Shown: one piece after another, positions 10,774 to 22,279 of the stretch
Layout of the letters: each line of letters starts with the position of its first letter
How positions within the stretch are numbered: position 1 is the stretch's first letter
Origin: Mesocentrotus franciscanus
Taxonomy: Eukaryota > Echinodermata > Echinoidea > Camarodonta > Strongylocentrotidae
Length of the DNA: 64,000 nt
Direction: 5' to 3'
Assembly (NCBI GenBank): GCA_037976565.1
Contig: CP137680.1
Coordinates: 23,327,533-23,391,532 of the forward strand
Notes under the pieces: generated by a model
The model's database searches: none
Told to the model about the DNA's origin: nothing
Seen by the model: the letters and a program-made list of their open reading frames with translations, nothing else
Translations under genes and position numbers: made by a program

Positions 10774-11458
10774 GGTAAGACACTCATAATGGGTCTTAAT
10801 GTCATAAATATCCCTTTTGGATCAGATGTTGAACTAATGATGAAATATAATGACATTGTGCAGAAATCATTAAGGAAATCGTTTTATTTTGTTAGTGTGA
10901 AAGCGTACCCTGTCAGTGTAATAACTCATAGGACAGACACACACGTATATGTTTGATGTCTAAACTACAGCATGTGCATAATTCAACGAGGCTCAGGTTT
11001 ATAGACATAAATATTTTGTAAACAGGAACATCCCAGCAGAACGACAGTCCACAATATTGACTATGTTGGTTTAGTTGGTTTAGTGAAAACCCTAGGAATG
11101 TTTTGTAAAAGGCTACTGAGACCGACATATCAGTCCTGGGGGCGGGGCCTTTTCCTCTTGTGCCTTCAGTTTCATGTACTATCGATCGCTAGAACCCTCA
11201 GATTGACTGTGGAATCACATGCATGCCAAAATTTCAAATAAGTAATTTAATCGAGAAAAGCATAACACATTGACAAACTATGCATATAAAATGTATGATA
11301 CACATGTCTATGGGGGCGTTTTAATTATGATTTTTCTTTTCATAATGTAAAAAAAGACCGGGTGATTAAAAACGCAATGTTTTTTAAACGAGCAACACTG
11401 CCTCAACTCTATTTTAATAATGATTTCCTCTTTGTTTCATCTTTACAGCCAACCACCC

Positions 11459-11459
<1 letters not shown>

Positions 11460-11489
<30 letters not shown>

Positions 11490-11512
11490 GCTTTGTGTGT
11501 GTGTGTGTGTGT
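11460..11512. repeat. (CT)n then (GT)n microsatellite
   Basis: A CT run (11460-11490) passes directly into a GT run (11494-11512). An open frame crosses it, but simple-sequence composition explains that. Confidence 0.9.
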
Positions 11513-11576
11513 ACATTACTATTATGTTTCATCACTAGGTGTGTTTTTTTCCTATCAATCCGTATAATCCGTATTT

Positions 11577-11648
11577 TACCTGTGAGACGGATGTTACTGA
11601 TCTTTGACACAGCCGGTGTCAAAGATCAGTAACATCCGTGTCACAGGT
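11577..11648. repeat. Near-perfect hairpin with 32-bp arms
   Basis: The arm at 11579-11610 pairs with 11616-11648 with one mismatch and a loop of about five bases (AGCCG). The inner stem reads GATGTTACTGATCTTTGACAC and its complement. So tight and long an inverted repeat is unusual; it borders a Penelope-like fragment downstream. Confidence 0.85.
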
Positions 11649-11649
11649 C

Positions 11650-12000
11650 AGTAATCCACACTTGACCGCACTTCCCTTATTACACGTACACATTATCACA
11701 TCAACTGAATAAACACACACGACAGCCCAACACACAAGCAAGGTAAAACACTTTGAAATTGCATAATCATTTCTAAGTTTATTCCGAAGTATTTCTCGTA
11801 CTAATTTTTGCTATGTTCATGATGCTTGACTATATGATTGAGTGTTATTAAGTTTTTATGCCATGTATATACAATGTTCATACAATGTATTTGTTTCTGT
11901 ATGTGTTTGCACTTCAGAACCTGAAGAAGGCCTCACAAGCCGAAAGCTCGTAATAAAATCGTAAAGTACAGCTACGTCTCACGTTCCTAGACCATTTTCT
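11650..12000 (+). mobile_element. Possible Penelope-like element LTR fragment
   Basis: The phrase CCTGAAGAAGGC..CAAGCCGAAAGC..GTAATAAAAT at 11920-11957 resembles the conserved end of Penelope-like element LTRs, which often read CTGA(N)GAAGGC..GCCGAAA followed by AATAAA. No reverse transcriptase is present. If correct, this is a solo or truncated LTR. The assignment rests on motif memory only. Confidence 0.35.
11921..11974 (+). ncRNA. Possible hammerhead ribozyme core
   Basis: CTGAAGA (11921-11927) fits the CUGANGA core, GGC/GCC across CTCACAA could be a short stem II, GAAA (11942-11945) fits the second core box, and AGCT (11945-11948) with AGCT (11970-11973) could close stem III ahead of an A at the cleavage position. 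Hammerheads are known in Penelope-like LTRs. An extra A before GGC weakens stem II, and stem I is poor, so this copy may be inactive or a coincidence. Confidence 0.25.
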
Positions 12001-12629
12001 TCACGCCTACATTTTCTGGAACACCCGTTGTCATGTCAGAGTTGAGAATTCTCGCACTAATATATATATACCTAAAGTCAAGTAAGGGGATGACTAAAGT
12101 CAAAATTATCCATTTGTTTTCACGGAGCTCACGCGTCGGGTTCCCCCTCAACAAAAAACTCTCTTTCCCTCTCTCTCATTTAGCAGAATACGGTCATTTA
12201 GTTCAAATGGTTTTCAGATTATATCTGCAGGGTGTAAGACGTAATGTATTTAGCTGTCATGGATACAAGAAAATGATATCATTTGCTAAATGAGCACAAT
12301 GTGGAAAGGAAATGATTATACAGGCTGCTAAATGAAATAACATTAAATTAGGATCCATGTTGTAATGTAGCCTTCAATTTAGTGCTGTGTAGAAGAACAA
12401 ACTACTAGCTTGAAACGAGAGAATCAATGTTAAAACGATGTTCACTGTGTTAGTGAGATTAATTTAATCAAACACCAAATTATGAAAGACTACTGTAACT
12501 GTGCCCGCGGATGTATTGCATTCATTTAACATCATTAAAGTATATACATCTATATTCTGTTCTTGTAGAAACCATGCCAATCGCAATCAGATAATGCATG
12601 AACAAAATTAACGATAATTAATGTGATAC

Positions 12630-12936
12630 TATTAGATGCAAAGGTCGTCTGTTCGATCCCAGGCGCTTAAGCAAGGTATTTTATCTGCATTGCTTCTCTC
12701 CACTCAGGGGTTAAATGGATACCTGGAAGTATGCGAGCGTTGATGTGGTTGTAATGATACGTTTGTGCTTGTAAAATGGCGCCTGACTGGAATATCCCCC
12801 AGGGAGTGGAGAAGTACCTATCATGTCCAGAATCTAATGTCCATCCAATTAACGGGGTAATTATAATTAGTATGTAAAGCGCTTACAAACGCACTATTAT
12901 GCGCTATTCAAATGTGGCTATTATTATTATTATTAA
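12630..12936 (+). mobile_element. tRNA-derived SINE
   Basis: A Pol III B-box-like GTTCGATCCCAGGC lies at about 12653. It is followed by a core resembling the other SINEs here (TTGC..CTC..CACTCAGGGGTTAAATGGATACCTGGA), then a GTAAAGCGCTTACAAACGC / GCGCTATTCAAAT segment and a (TTA)n tail to 12936. The A-box half is degraded. The tail and core mark it as a retroposed SINE and not a tRNA gene. Confidence 0.75.
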
Positions 12937-12939
12937 ACA

Positions 12940-15400
12940 AGTAAAACGCCATTTTGCTATGATCTTTGCATGAACCATGTGATACCGGTGAAATGACCTG
13001 CTAGACTTTAATTCCTGTAAAAAAACATAGGGAATTAAAAGAAAAACTTTTTTTCAAAGGCAACCACAACAGTCTTAAGTCTTGTATTACTTCAGCCAGA
13101 ATATTTAAAAGATTAAATGTCAATATGCAGTTCGAAATAATCAAAACCATCTTTTATTTCCTCGAAATGCCAGGAAATCCCTTGAAAGGCAGCGAAGATA
13201 GAAAGATGACAGATATAAGACACGGGCAATTTAATATCGTGTCGCAATCTATGAAAGGGTTTCTAAATGGTGGCGCCCTAGGGAGAATCAGATGTGGGTT
13301 AAGCACAATTTGTATTTTCTTCAAAGCTTTGAATCCTGGGGATTAAAATAGCGTATTTCAAACTGTCACTCATCTAATTTCTTCTTTCTTTTCAGAAATA
13401 GCAAACACGTGCATCTGATACCCGCAAAATCATTTGGGAGAGATTTGCTAATATAGACGTGATAGAAATGAAGCCGTTTAGGGTGCGAATGTTGTGTTTT
13501 CTTTTAGTGACAGATTAAGGCGATGCACCCGTGGACAAAAATAGTTACAACAAAACACGTCAGATTTAAAATATGAAATAGAACAAAATATTTAATAGGT
13601 TAAGAATATTAAGGCATTAAAAAGTACTTATAGATTTTCCCCATATCCGGTTCACTAGAAAATTTGTTTATTTACCTTTAGGGAATATCTGATAAAACGT
13701 GAAACATAGAATACCTCTTTTGAAAGTATCAGCTATTTAAGGAAAGAAGTATAGTAATATAAGGCGAATTTGTTCTGCTCTGAAGCTAGATTGGACGATT
13801 TATACAGGACTTCCAAATGATTGATGTCCGCTGATTGGATCTCACACTTAACCACGTGATACAGCCTTGCCCGAGGCGCCAATGTTGTGACTGTATGCAT
13901 TCCAGGAAGTCTTATTGACTGACGCACCGCTGGCTACGGTGAGAGGCACCAAAAGTCCATTGAGTCGAGAAGCTTGAAACCGATACAAATTACAACCATC
14001 GCAAGCCATTAAGAGCCAACAAGGCCGAAATCACATCGATCATGCAGATTGATGTCTTATCAGGTGCTAAAAGGCATATTAGAAAGGGAAACTTAAATTT
14101 GATATCCGAAGTGATTTTAATTTGTTTTTAAATCCTTTTAGCTTGTAACCACTTTTTTGTTCCTCTCTATTCACATCTATTCACGCTGGAAACCTAAGTG
14201 GAAGGCGTTTGAAGTGTCAACATGATTGTGATCAGCATCTCAATTTAAGTCATCGAATCAATATTTTAATCGTTCGGAGATGCTCCTACAGTTACTGTAC
14301 CCAGATTCAAGTCAGTCAGAAAAAAACTTACTTAGCCTATGAGTTCAACAGGGGCATCGCAAGAGAGAATTTTGTAACCCCCACCTCCTCTGTAAAATAT
14401 TCTGGAGACAAAACGTTGATTTTCAAGCTTTATCGGCAACTGCGACGACATCAATACATTTTATAGGCTGTTACCTTTCACATTTTTTGTTGGTACCGTC
14501 TTGTTGGTACATTTGAAAATCAAAGGAAAATTTGATAACCATTTGCGGAACATTATAATACTTATTTGATTTCTAGAAAATGGCCGGCTATGTTGTCGGC
14601 AACATTTGTACGACCCCTGCCCCCCCCCCCTCCATTCAAGAAGATTTAGTGATGTACCTTATCAACGAACATGACGGATGTAGAAGGTCTCAAATCGGCA
14701 AATATCTTTCAAGGCTGGGGATAGAATTAATGTTATCGCTACAATCGAACCGTGCTTTCTGCTGATTGGTTGGCATTTCACCAGGCAGGTTGTACCAGGT
14801 TGTTTACCGTTAGAAAACGTCAGAGTAAAAATTAGGCTCGGTGCGTGGGAAGGACACTAGCTTTGGTTCTTAAACTGGTGGAGAAATCGCCTACCTCAGG
14901 CTAAGGCACGGCTAGTATGAGGGGAAATGTGTCTTGTTTTGAATGATCCTAATGGATCGTAACTCGATATAAAATCGCAATACTGTAATAAAGAAATATA
15001 AGTTGCAAGTTTGCGATTGACTGCAATAGATTGCAACTCTTTATAAGACAGTCCCTAATTTCACTGTAAGTGGTTTTTCGAAATTTATCTGGTTGCCTGC
15101 GGCAACACTGTAATCCAGATTTTTTTTTCTGTACAATAGCAGATATAGTACAAAGCGTTAATTGCTGATGTTTTACCAAATATACCTTTAGGAATTGGTG
15201 AATTTCTTCAGGCCTCTGCACAACCGATTCGATTATAAAAGTGTTCATTTCTAAAAAGGTACGAAACTAAAGCACACAACCAAAGAGCATGAAACTTTAA
15301 AGCTCCCAAAAGACATTAGAGAAGTCACCACTTAAACAGGTGTTACTACCAGAAAGATGAGTCACGACGTCGCATCGGATTACCATAAATGATATTCCAA
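12940..15400. other. No recognised gene
   Basis: Open frames of at most 99 codons without motifs. A C-run at 14619-14628 and an AT-rich background are all I can report. Confidence 0.4.
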
Positions 15401-15403
15401 ATG

Positions 15404-15424
15404 TCTCTCTCTCTCTCTCTCTCT
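15404..15424. repeat. (CT)n microsatellite
   Basis: An uninterrupted CT run of about 21 bp. A longer CT-rich tract lies at 15902-15960. Confidence 0.85.
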
Positions 15425-15901
15425 GCAATAGATACCATTTTAAGGAAAAGAATTCCCCCTGGTACAGAGGAAATCTTCCACTGCAGTATGACGGATGCCT
15501 GGGAGCTAAGTGAAATGTTTGCTAACCTCGACGAACCTTGGTAAATTGTTTGCCACAAACTCCCCAAACAGGGGATTATCTACGGGTCTCTTACCACCAG
15601 ATCAATTTAGGCATGTGGCGGCGTCCACGATCCCGTTTCACATCAGCGCCAATTTAGGATAGGAGAACCGAGGCGTGGGGATGCGTAGATGGAACGAAAG
15701 CTGGAATTGAATTTAGAAATTGAGCTCATTAAGAAGAGGTATCCGCTGGATTAGAGAGATGTTTGTTGACCGATATTCCTACATATACGATGTCTTGGTT
15801 GTATTCCTTTTCTATTGACGAATTACGAGAATAATTAATGTCACTTCTAAACCCCCAAAAAGGGATTTTAACAAATATATTAACAGACACATTTCAGGAA
15901 C

Positions 15902-15928
15902 CCCTCTCCCCTCTCTCCCCTCTCTCTT

Positions 15929-15959
<31 letters not shown>

Positions 15960-15960
15960 T
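15902..15960. repeat. CT-rich microsatellite
   Basis: CCCTCTCCCCTCTCTC passes into a continuous CT run ending near 15960. Confidence 0.85.
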
Positions 15961-16395
15961 TTAACTTAAAAGATGTATTATTTTCCAAACGTTCCTCGTT
16001 GGTGAGAGCCAAGGCCTTTTCAAAGCAAAACATTGTTTTAAATCTATAAATGCTATCTTTATTCTCAATAATTAGTTTTTGTTTGTATCGATAAGCTAAT
16101 AAATTGAGGAATGATCATCTTACAAGAAAGTAAGTGACAACTGACCGTCAAATCAGTGAGGAAAAACCTAACCCAAATACATGTTATCTTTAGGACCCCC
16201 AAAATGATGGATTTTTATATCCGCCCACGATAAATTGCCAAATTTGCTGGATGAGGACATTAATCTGATTTATGTTAATAGTCCGAGTCAAAGTCAGTAT
16301 AATTTTGTAAAAATTCAATAATTTACAGCACGTCACGGATCATGATGACGAGTACTCTGTAACTTTCCACCGGCAGTTACCATGGTTAGTGTGCT

Positions 16396-16926
16396 CAGGG
16401 GCGGATCCAGCCGGCGGCAAGGGAGGGGCCGAAAAAGGGGCCCACTTCGTGCCAAAATTTGAAAACCGTGCCGACCGATTTTCCGCTCAGTGTGGGGGTA
16501 GTGAGCACATTTTTTTGGGGCCTCCGAAAATTGAAAATTGGAAAATCGTGCCGGTCGATTTTTCGCTCAGTGGGGGGTAGTGAGCACAATTTTTTTTGGC
16601 CTCCGAAAATTTAAAATTTGAAAATCGTGCCGGTCGATTTTTCGCTCAGTGGGGGTAGTGAGCACATTTTTTTTGTGGTTTCGCCTCCGAAAATTGAAAT
16701 TTGGAAAATCGTGCCGGTCGATTTTTCGCTCAGTGGGGGTAGTGAGCACAATTTTTTTTGGGGGGCCTCCGAAAATAAAATTGTAATTTTTTTTTTACCA
16801 CCACCCCCCCCCTTGAGCGCCAGGGAAGGGGCCCATCTTCTTCTTTTTTTCAAAAAAGGGTGTTTTTATCTTTTTTTATTTTCTAGGGAGGGCCCGAGCC
16901 CCGGGCGACCCCTGGATCCGCCACTG
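16396..16926. mobile_element. hAT-type MITE, long form (531 bp) with perfect 8-bp TSD
   Basis: The left end CAGGGGCGGATCCAGCCGG matches the element at 4019-4188, and the right end reads CTGGATCCGCCACTG. Both flanks carry AGTGTGCT (16388-16395 and 16927-16934), a perfect 8-bp duplication typical of hAT insertion. Compared with the 170-bp relative, the interior is expanded by a four-copy tandem array. There is no transposase. Confidence 0.9.
16468..16780. repeat. Four-copy ~80-bp tandem array inside the hAT MITE
   Basis: Units start with CGTGCCG(A/G)(C/T)CGATTTT near 16468, 16548, 16627 and 16711. Each continues to CGCTCAGTG..GGGGTAGTGAGCACA, a T-run and CCTCCGAAAAT. The open frames seen here on both strands simply repeat with the array. 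Confidence 0.9.
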
Positions 16927-16940
16927 AGTGTGCTATCAAT

Positions 16941-17075
16941 AGGGACTTTTAGATTTTACACGACGAGAACGTAGACTGCCACGGTGACATCCTTTTAAGG
17001 TAATGTGACGTCCTTTTAAGGCACTGCCGGGCACGGGCCAGTCCACTACGTCGACGTGCAAATCTAAAAGTCCCT
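16941..17075. mobile_element. MITE with 16-bp terminal inverted repeats (135 bp)
   Basis: The left end AGGGACTTTTAGATTT is matched exactly by AAATCTAAAAGTCCCT on the right. Both ends are flanked by AAT, a possible 3-bp target duplication. Internally CATCCTTTTAAGG and CGTCCTTTTAAGG form a short direct repeat. It lies seven bases beyond the hAT target duplication, so this looks like an insertion hotspot. Confidence 0.75.
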
Positions 17076-17079
17076 AATG

Positions 17080-20000
17080 ACATATAACTTGACCACCATG
17101 ATGTTCTCATTATGCTCTGTATTACTGATATGTAGCAGACGAGAAGTTAGCGTTTTTTTATGTGCTCGCGGAAATTTATGTGATTTAAAATTTTTAAAAA
17201 TCTGTTGTTGTTTTTGTTTTTCGGTAATAGATGGCTAAATCCGTTCTCATAATAAAATGTAATAAAAAAAAACCTACTAATCCCATGCTCCCTTCTAGCA
17301 CCATTTTGAATCACTAGCCATTCTGCATCCTTAAGTCCACCTGCATGACCTGAAACTACGTGCGCTTCGAATCCTCTTCAACTCCGTCTCTCTTTCCAGC
17401 AGTACTAACCCTGTATGTCAACATTACATGTATTTACTTTAGACTGTTCAACCTTTATCAGATGACAGTAATACAAAACGTAGAGCATATTTTAGCGGTC
17501 ACGTGCTCGTCCCTTGGTATTGGTCCCATAATTCAGATTTGTGATTTTCCAGTTGGGTACATGATAACGTTCTCATATTAGATCACTGAAATTCTTACTT
17601 TTCTAGGTATACTACACGATTTCTCCCCGCCCATTAATAGCTTGTTAATGTTACTAAAAAATACAAAAACACTTAAGGCATATGTTGCCATTTGCAAATT
17701 GTGCATATAACCTCAACAATTATTATTTTGTAGCACACATGCGACCTCCCGAAAAATCAATTCAGCACAGCATGCACAACATGTGCTTTACACATGCCCT
17801 GTGTATGTTTCTATGAAAGTTTGTGAGGCGTATTGTTTGTGTGTGTTATGTTTACGCCTCACTACTAACGGGCTGATTGAGGTGTGGTATCGTATACAGT
17901 ACATGCAAGGTTTAACAAAATAAACAAGGATATTCCACAACTCATTACTCAGGCCTATTTAGAAGTGAAGGAGAATTATGCGGGCCCAACCGAACGTTGA
18001 AAAATGGTAAAGAAGAGAATATACATGGACAATTCTCTAAAATGTATTCCCTCAGCTGTTTATCAATAAAAATAAAATAAATAATGATGCCAAGGGTCAC
18101 TGCATTTGGCAAGCTTTAAAGTTGGTAAAACATAAGTTGTACATGAGAAGTATGTGACTCTGAAGTCCATATGCATGTAAAGCCTTAATATCTGTAAATT
18201 TGTCTCTCATGATGAATTTTGGTTTCAGCTGCTAATTCAAGCAAACGCATTATTTTGCATAATGATTTTTTTTTTAATTGAGACTACTGAGGGCCAAAAT
18301 AATGACAATTGCTTTTTACTTATCTGCTAATTACTAATTACGTTTTAATAATGCCAAAGTGAAGTCGTAGTCACTATTCTAAAAATAAAACTGCCCTTTG
18401 AACATGAATTTGCATAAATTTGCATTAAAAAACCGAAATAATAACATATATTTTATGTTTGTCAAAACATTCACACAGTTTATCATCTAGTCATGGAACA
18501 TCGCATAATTTTCAATACAAGATGGACTGGGGGTGATACTGATTGTTATATGTAAAAATACAATGTATTCATTTTGTATAAATTTGCATAATTAAGCCTC
18601 ATTATTATGAAAACATTTTTTTTAATTCAGCACAAAAATTACCATAGGACACAAATTTTCAGGTGAGGCGAAGAGGTGGACCACACGAAAAAAAAAACCG
18701 GGTGCCTTTTATCGATGTCATCCCATGGTCTGTCTATATACGTATTAGTCATTGTCCTGATCATACAACGGTACCGCATACCGAAATTTAACCAAAATCA
18801 TGCAAAAACTGTAGATAAGGCAATCTCAGGAAAATTGAAGGAATCTGCTAGTTCAAGTGGACACTTGCACGCCTTCGTTAAAAGGGCAAACTTTGAATAA
18901 ATCTGCAGAGAAGTCTCCATGTCTGATAGTGACCGAGCCAATAATATTGTGTCTATTTGGGCGATACCACTGTAGCCCAGCTGATAGGACATGAGAACTT
19001 TAAACCAATGCAAATAAATACATTAAACATCACCTTTCTCGTTCATTTAGTAGTAGGGCCGTGATACTATGGACAAGGTTGGTATCAAGTTTTACATTAC
19101 GATATGTCCCTTTTACATGCTTTGAACAAATCACATATATTTAAAAACGAGGCCTAGTTTACTAACTTTAATCGAGCCTGTGCAAGTGTGTAACGGCTTT
19201 ACTGTGACATAATCTTTTGAAGATTATTATTTTATCTATTTTCTTTGTTTAAAGTTATATTTCAAACAGAAAATGTAAAAGATACCAACATTGTATTCTT
19301 GTTAATAACATTCTGAATTCGACTTGATGTTGACTAGACTCTGATTATAATGACTTTGCGGTAATATAAAATTCAAAAGGATTATGCGAAAAAATGAGTC
19401 CTATAAAGTCTAATATTACTTACTGAATGTTGAAAGAATGGTTAATAACGGAATATTTTCAGCATTGAAGTATTCGAGAATTCAATCAAATTACCAACCA
19501 AAAGGCAGCGTGGATATCCTAATAATGACAGCTAAATTGGAATGCACTGACATAATAAAAACGAGGTTTAAGACCTAATTGAATAGACAGTTTTTATTGC
19601 CTATAATCGTAAATATCCATGCCATTATTCTTCATGACGTAAACGTCTTTTATTTAAAACGGCGCCAAGGAAACTTCTACAAAAAATTATATAATTCGGC
19701 CTGAATAGAAATCTCCATGTACCATTTATGTCCTTCGCTTAATCCAACAGCTTAATCTATTTCATAATATCTCAAAATGAATTATGAGTGCGCTAGGATT
19801 GCCAGGTGATTACTGTTTCAAATTCGATTTGGTGTGATTAAGGTACAGTTACCAAAGCCTGACAGCAGAAAGCGATCAAAACCGTAATACGTTTTTTTTT
19901 CTTCTTGGAAATGATGCATTGAAGTCGACCTATTTATGTCACGAAAGCAACTTCTGACTTTATGTGGAAGGCAAGAGTTATATAGATCAATGACAGTAAA

Positions 20001-20180
20001 ATGGAATGCATCTCAAAAGACCTCCTTTATTTAATAGATGACAAACTTTAGCATACTCATCCTGATCTACCTGTCATGGAGTAAATGGGTTTCATCATTC
20101 TAATTACCTTTGTGCTGAATGAGGCTGGGATTTGATTGTATGGAAGCGAAAATCGGATACATTAATCATGCATCTGATGA
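17080..20180. other. No recognised gene; AT-rich segment with TTTGCATAA motifs
   Basis: Only short open frames were seen. Between about 18180 and 18660 the motif ATTTGCATAA and close variants recur several times, suggesting an old AT-rich repeat. Nothing else could be identified. Confidence 0.35.
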
Positions 20181-20185
20181 CCAGT

Positions 20186-20317
20186 AGCGGGGTGCGGGGG
20201 CAAATGCCCCCAATCGTACGGCGAAAATATGAGATAAAATCTGTTGGCCCCCATCGCCCATGACCACAGTACCCCACCCCCTCCCCTCCCCCTCAATGTC
20301 TAGCGCCACGCTATGGC
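20186..20317. mobile_element. Possible short hAT-like MITE remnant
   Basis: The left end reads CCAGTAGCGGGGTGCGGGGG and the right end, reversed, CCATAGCGTGGCGCTAGAC. They form an imperfect inverted repeat about 130 bp apart, with the C/G-rich interior usual for these elements. No target duplication is apparent. Confidence 0.35.
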
Positions 20318-20319
20318 AT

Positions 20320-21720
20320 TGTTGATTACTACACATATAGCCTCCATTACAACAATTACAACAATTACAACAATTATATTAAAATAAAAACATAACCCCC
20401 TCCCCCCTCCCCGATAAGACAGCCAATGCGTGCACTTAATTTTCAAAGGACTGATAATGCGATATACTGGACATGTGCAATTTGAACTAGTCGTAAACAA
20501 TTATTTGTCAAAATCATGGCGTATAAAAAGGCCGTTAATTTCATTTTAATATAAATACTAGCTCAAGATCAATACATCAAGTGTGGAAATGATCTTGTAA
20601 TCAAATTTTAAAAAAATGATTTAAATGGGGGCGCTGAATCCTTCCTGAAGACGACGCAAAATACACAGCCGTATCCCCATTGCCATTTCTATTTCTTCTT
20701 CTTCCTTTTTGGCTGGACCTTGAATCTTTGAGGGGCGGGGTGTATAACCTCTAAAACCTATGCTGGATTGGTCCCTGATGTATTTTCTGTACCTCCTCTC
20801 CACTTCTTTACCTTATAGATAGAGACTCGCGAAGGTTAAAACGACAACCACTAGAACTCTACTTCATGTACCGAAGCTCAATGAACTCGTGGAATTATTT
20901 ATGACCACGAGCATTTCATGGTTGAACTGGCACGGACCTGTCACCCCGTGGGCGCGCTTATGCAACACCAGTATTCGTCTTAACGATTAGAACATCATAT
21001 ACTGATTCCCACCATTGTGTACTTTCTAATAGAATGTAAATGATCTCATGTCCTGAATTCCCCGAGGTACCCTTAACTCGGGTTCTTGACTCTCGGGGAA
21101 ACCAGCGGACTCAAAGGGCATTCACGTTTTCCTTTCCTTGCTTCTGCTGAAGTTGTGAAGGTGTGCTCGTCGAAGTTGATTATTGTTCACTCATTGATGG
21201 AGGGAGAACTTGTAGAACCAACTGGACGCAATGTTCCCGGAACCACCGGTAGGTGGCGCACCACATGACTAGGGCTTTAACGGAACACTCTCAATTACAT
21301 TCGTAGTAAAATACCAGGTAATGACCTAAAATGCCCCAGATATGTATGTTGTAGCCAACATTTTGACATTGTATCGCATGGAACGCCTTAGAATGGTTTC
21401 AAGAGGGTTAAAACGCTGAAAAACATACGAAACAGTATATATCTGAGCCAAAAGTGAATTTTATTATTTTATTTAGTAGACCTGTGACGTCACACAGAAC
21501 GTCATCTTCGGCATCATAGGTCTTGGAAGCAACGTCTTCGGAAGCATTCGGATGCTCGGAAATGTCACCCAAACAAAGTTGAAAGTTCGGTTATCCTATA
21601 CTTTAGTGTGTTTTATTATTTTGGGTTTCTAACTTCAGTTAACAGCTCTACATGCATATAATACATACTTTGTGTCATACGGCCGTGCACATGGGCGCGC
21701 ACAGGCGGATTTTAAAGTGA
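20320..21720. other. No recognised gene
   Basis: It contains a short (ACAACAATT)n run at 20350-20380 and otherwise only short open frames. Confidence 0.35.
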
Positions 21721-21729
21721 CACACTGGT

Positions 21730-22275
21730 TATTGAATCTAAGGGGTTTTTATTATTAATGAACAGAGGGCAGTATTGTTTAAGGGTGATGAAAAGAGGGA
21801 AGGCATAGTCATGTAGCCTGGATGATTAGGGGCTAGAGTGGTGGGGGTGGTGGGGGAGGGGTCCGGGAAGGGGCGTTAAGGGATAAAAAGGAGTGTTTAT
21901 TACCTACTTCGTTTTAAGGGGTTTAATTAATAAGGAACAGTGGGCAAGATTGGGGGTTGGGCGTAGTGATGTAGTCTGGATGATTAGGGGCTCGGGAGGG
22001 GGTCGGGGGTAAGGGGATATAAAGGAGTGTATATTACCTACTTGTTTTAAGGGTTTTATTATTAATGAACAGAGGGCAGTATTGTTTAAGGGTGATGAAA
22101 AGAGGGAAGGCATAGTCATGTAGCCTGGAAGATTAGGGGCTAGGGGTGGGGAGGGGTCCAGGAAGGGCGTTAAGGGGATACAAAAGGAGTGTTTATTACC
22201 TACTTCGTTTTAAGGGGTTTAATTAATAAGGAACAGTGGGCAAGATTGGGGGGTTGGGCGTAGTGATGTAGTCTG
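21730..22275. repeat. Higher-order minisatellite (A-B-A-B, about 305-bp period)
   Basis: Two related ~155-bp half-units alternate. Type A carries AACAGAGGGCAGTATTG and GTAGCCTGGA(T/A)GATTAGGGG (near 21762/21812 and 22068/22119). Type B carries AACAGTGGGCAAGATTGG and GTAGTCTGG (near 21936/21970 and 22230/22267). GGAGTGT(T/A)TATTACCTACTT joins them. The array stops inside the last B unit at about 22275. Confidence 0.85.
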
Positions 22276-22279
22276 GTTC

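Noticed and set aside
11140..11160. GC box (GGGGGCGGGGCC) as a promoter
   Set aside because: A single motif with no TATA box, no downstream open frame and no CpG island around it.
16389..16974. Overlapping open frames on both strands with repeated peptide blocks
   Set aside because: The repeats mirror the 80-bp DNA array of the hAT MITE; frames on both strands repeat equally.
21730..22275. CRISPR array
   Set aside because: Units are contiguous ~155-bp tandem copies without short repeats separated by unique spacers, and the DNA is eukaryotic.
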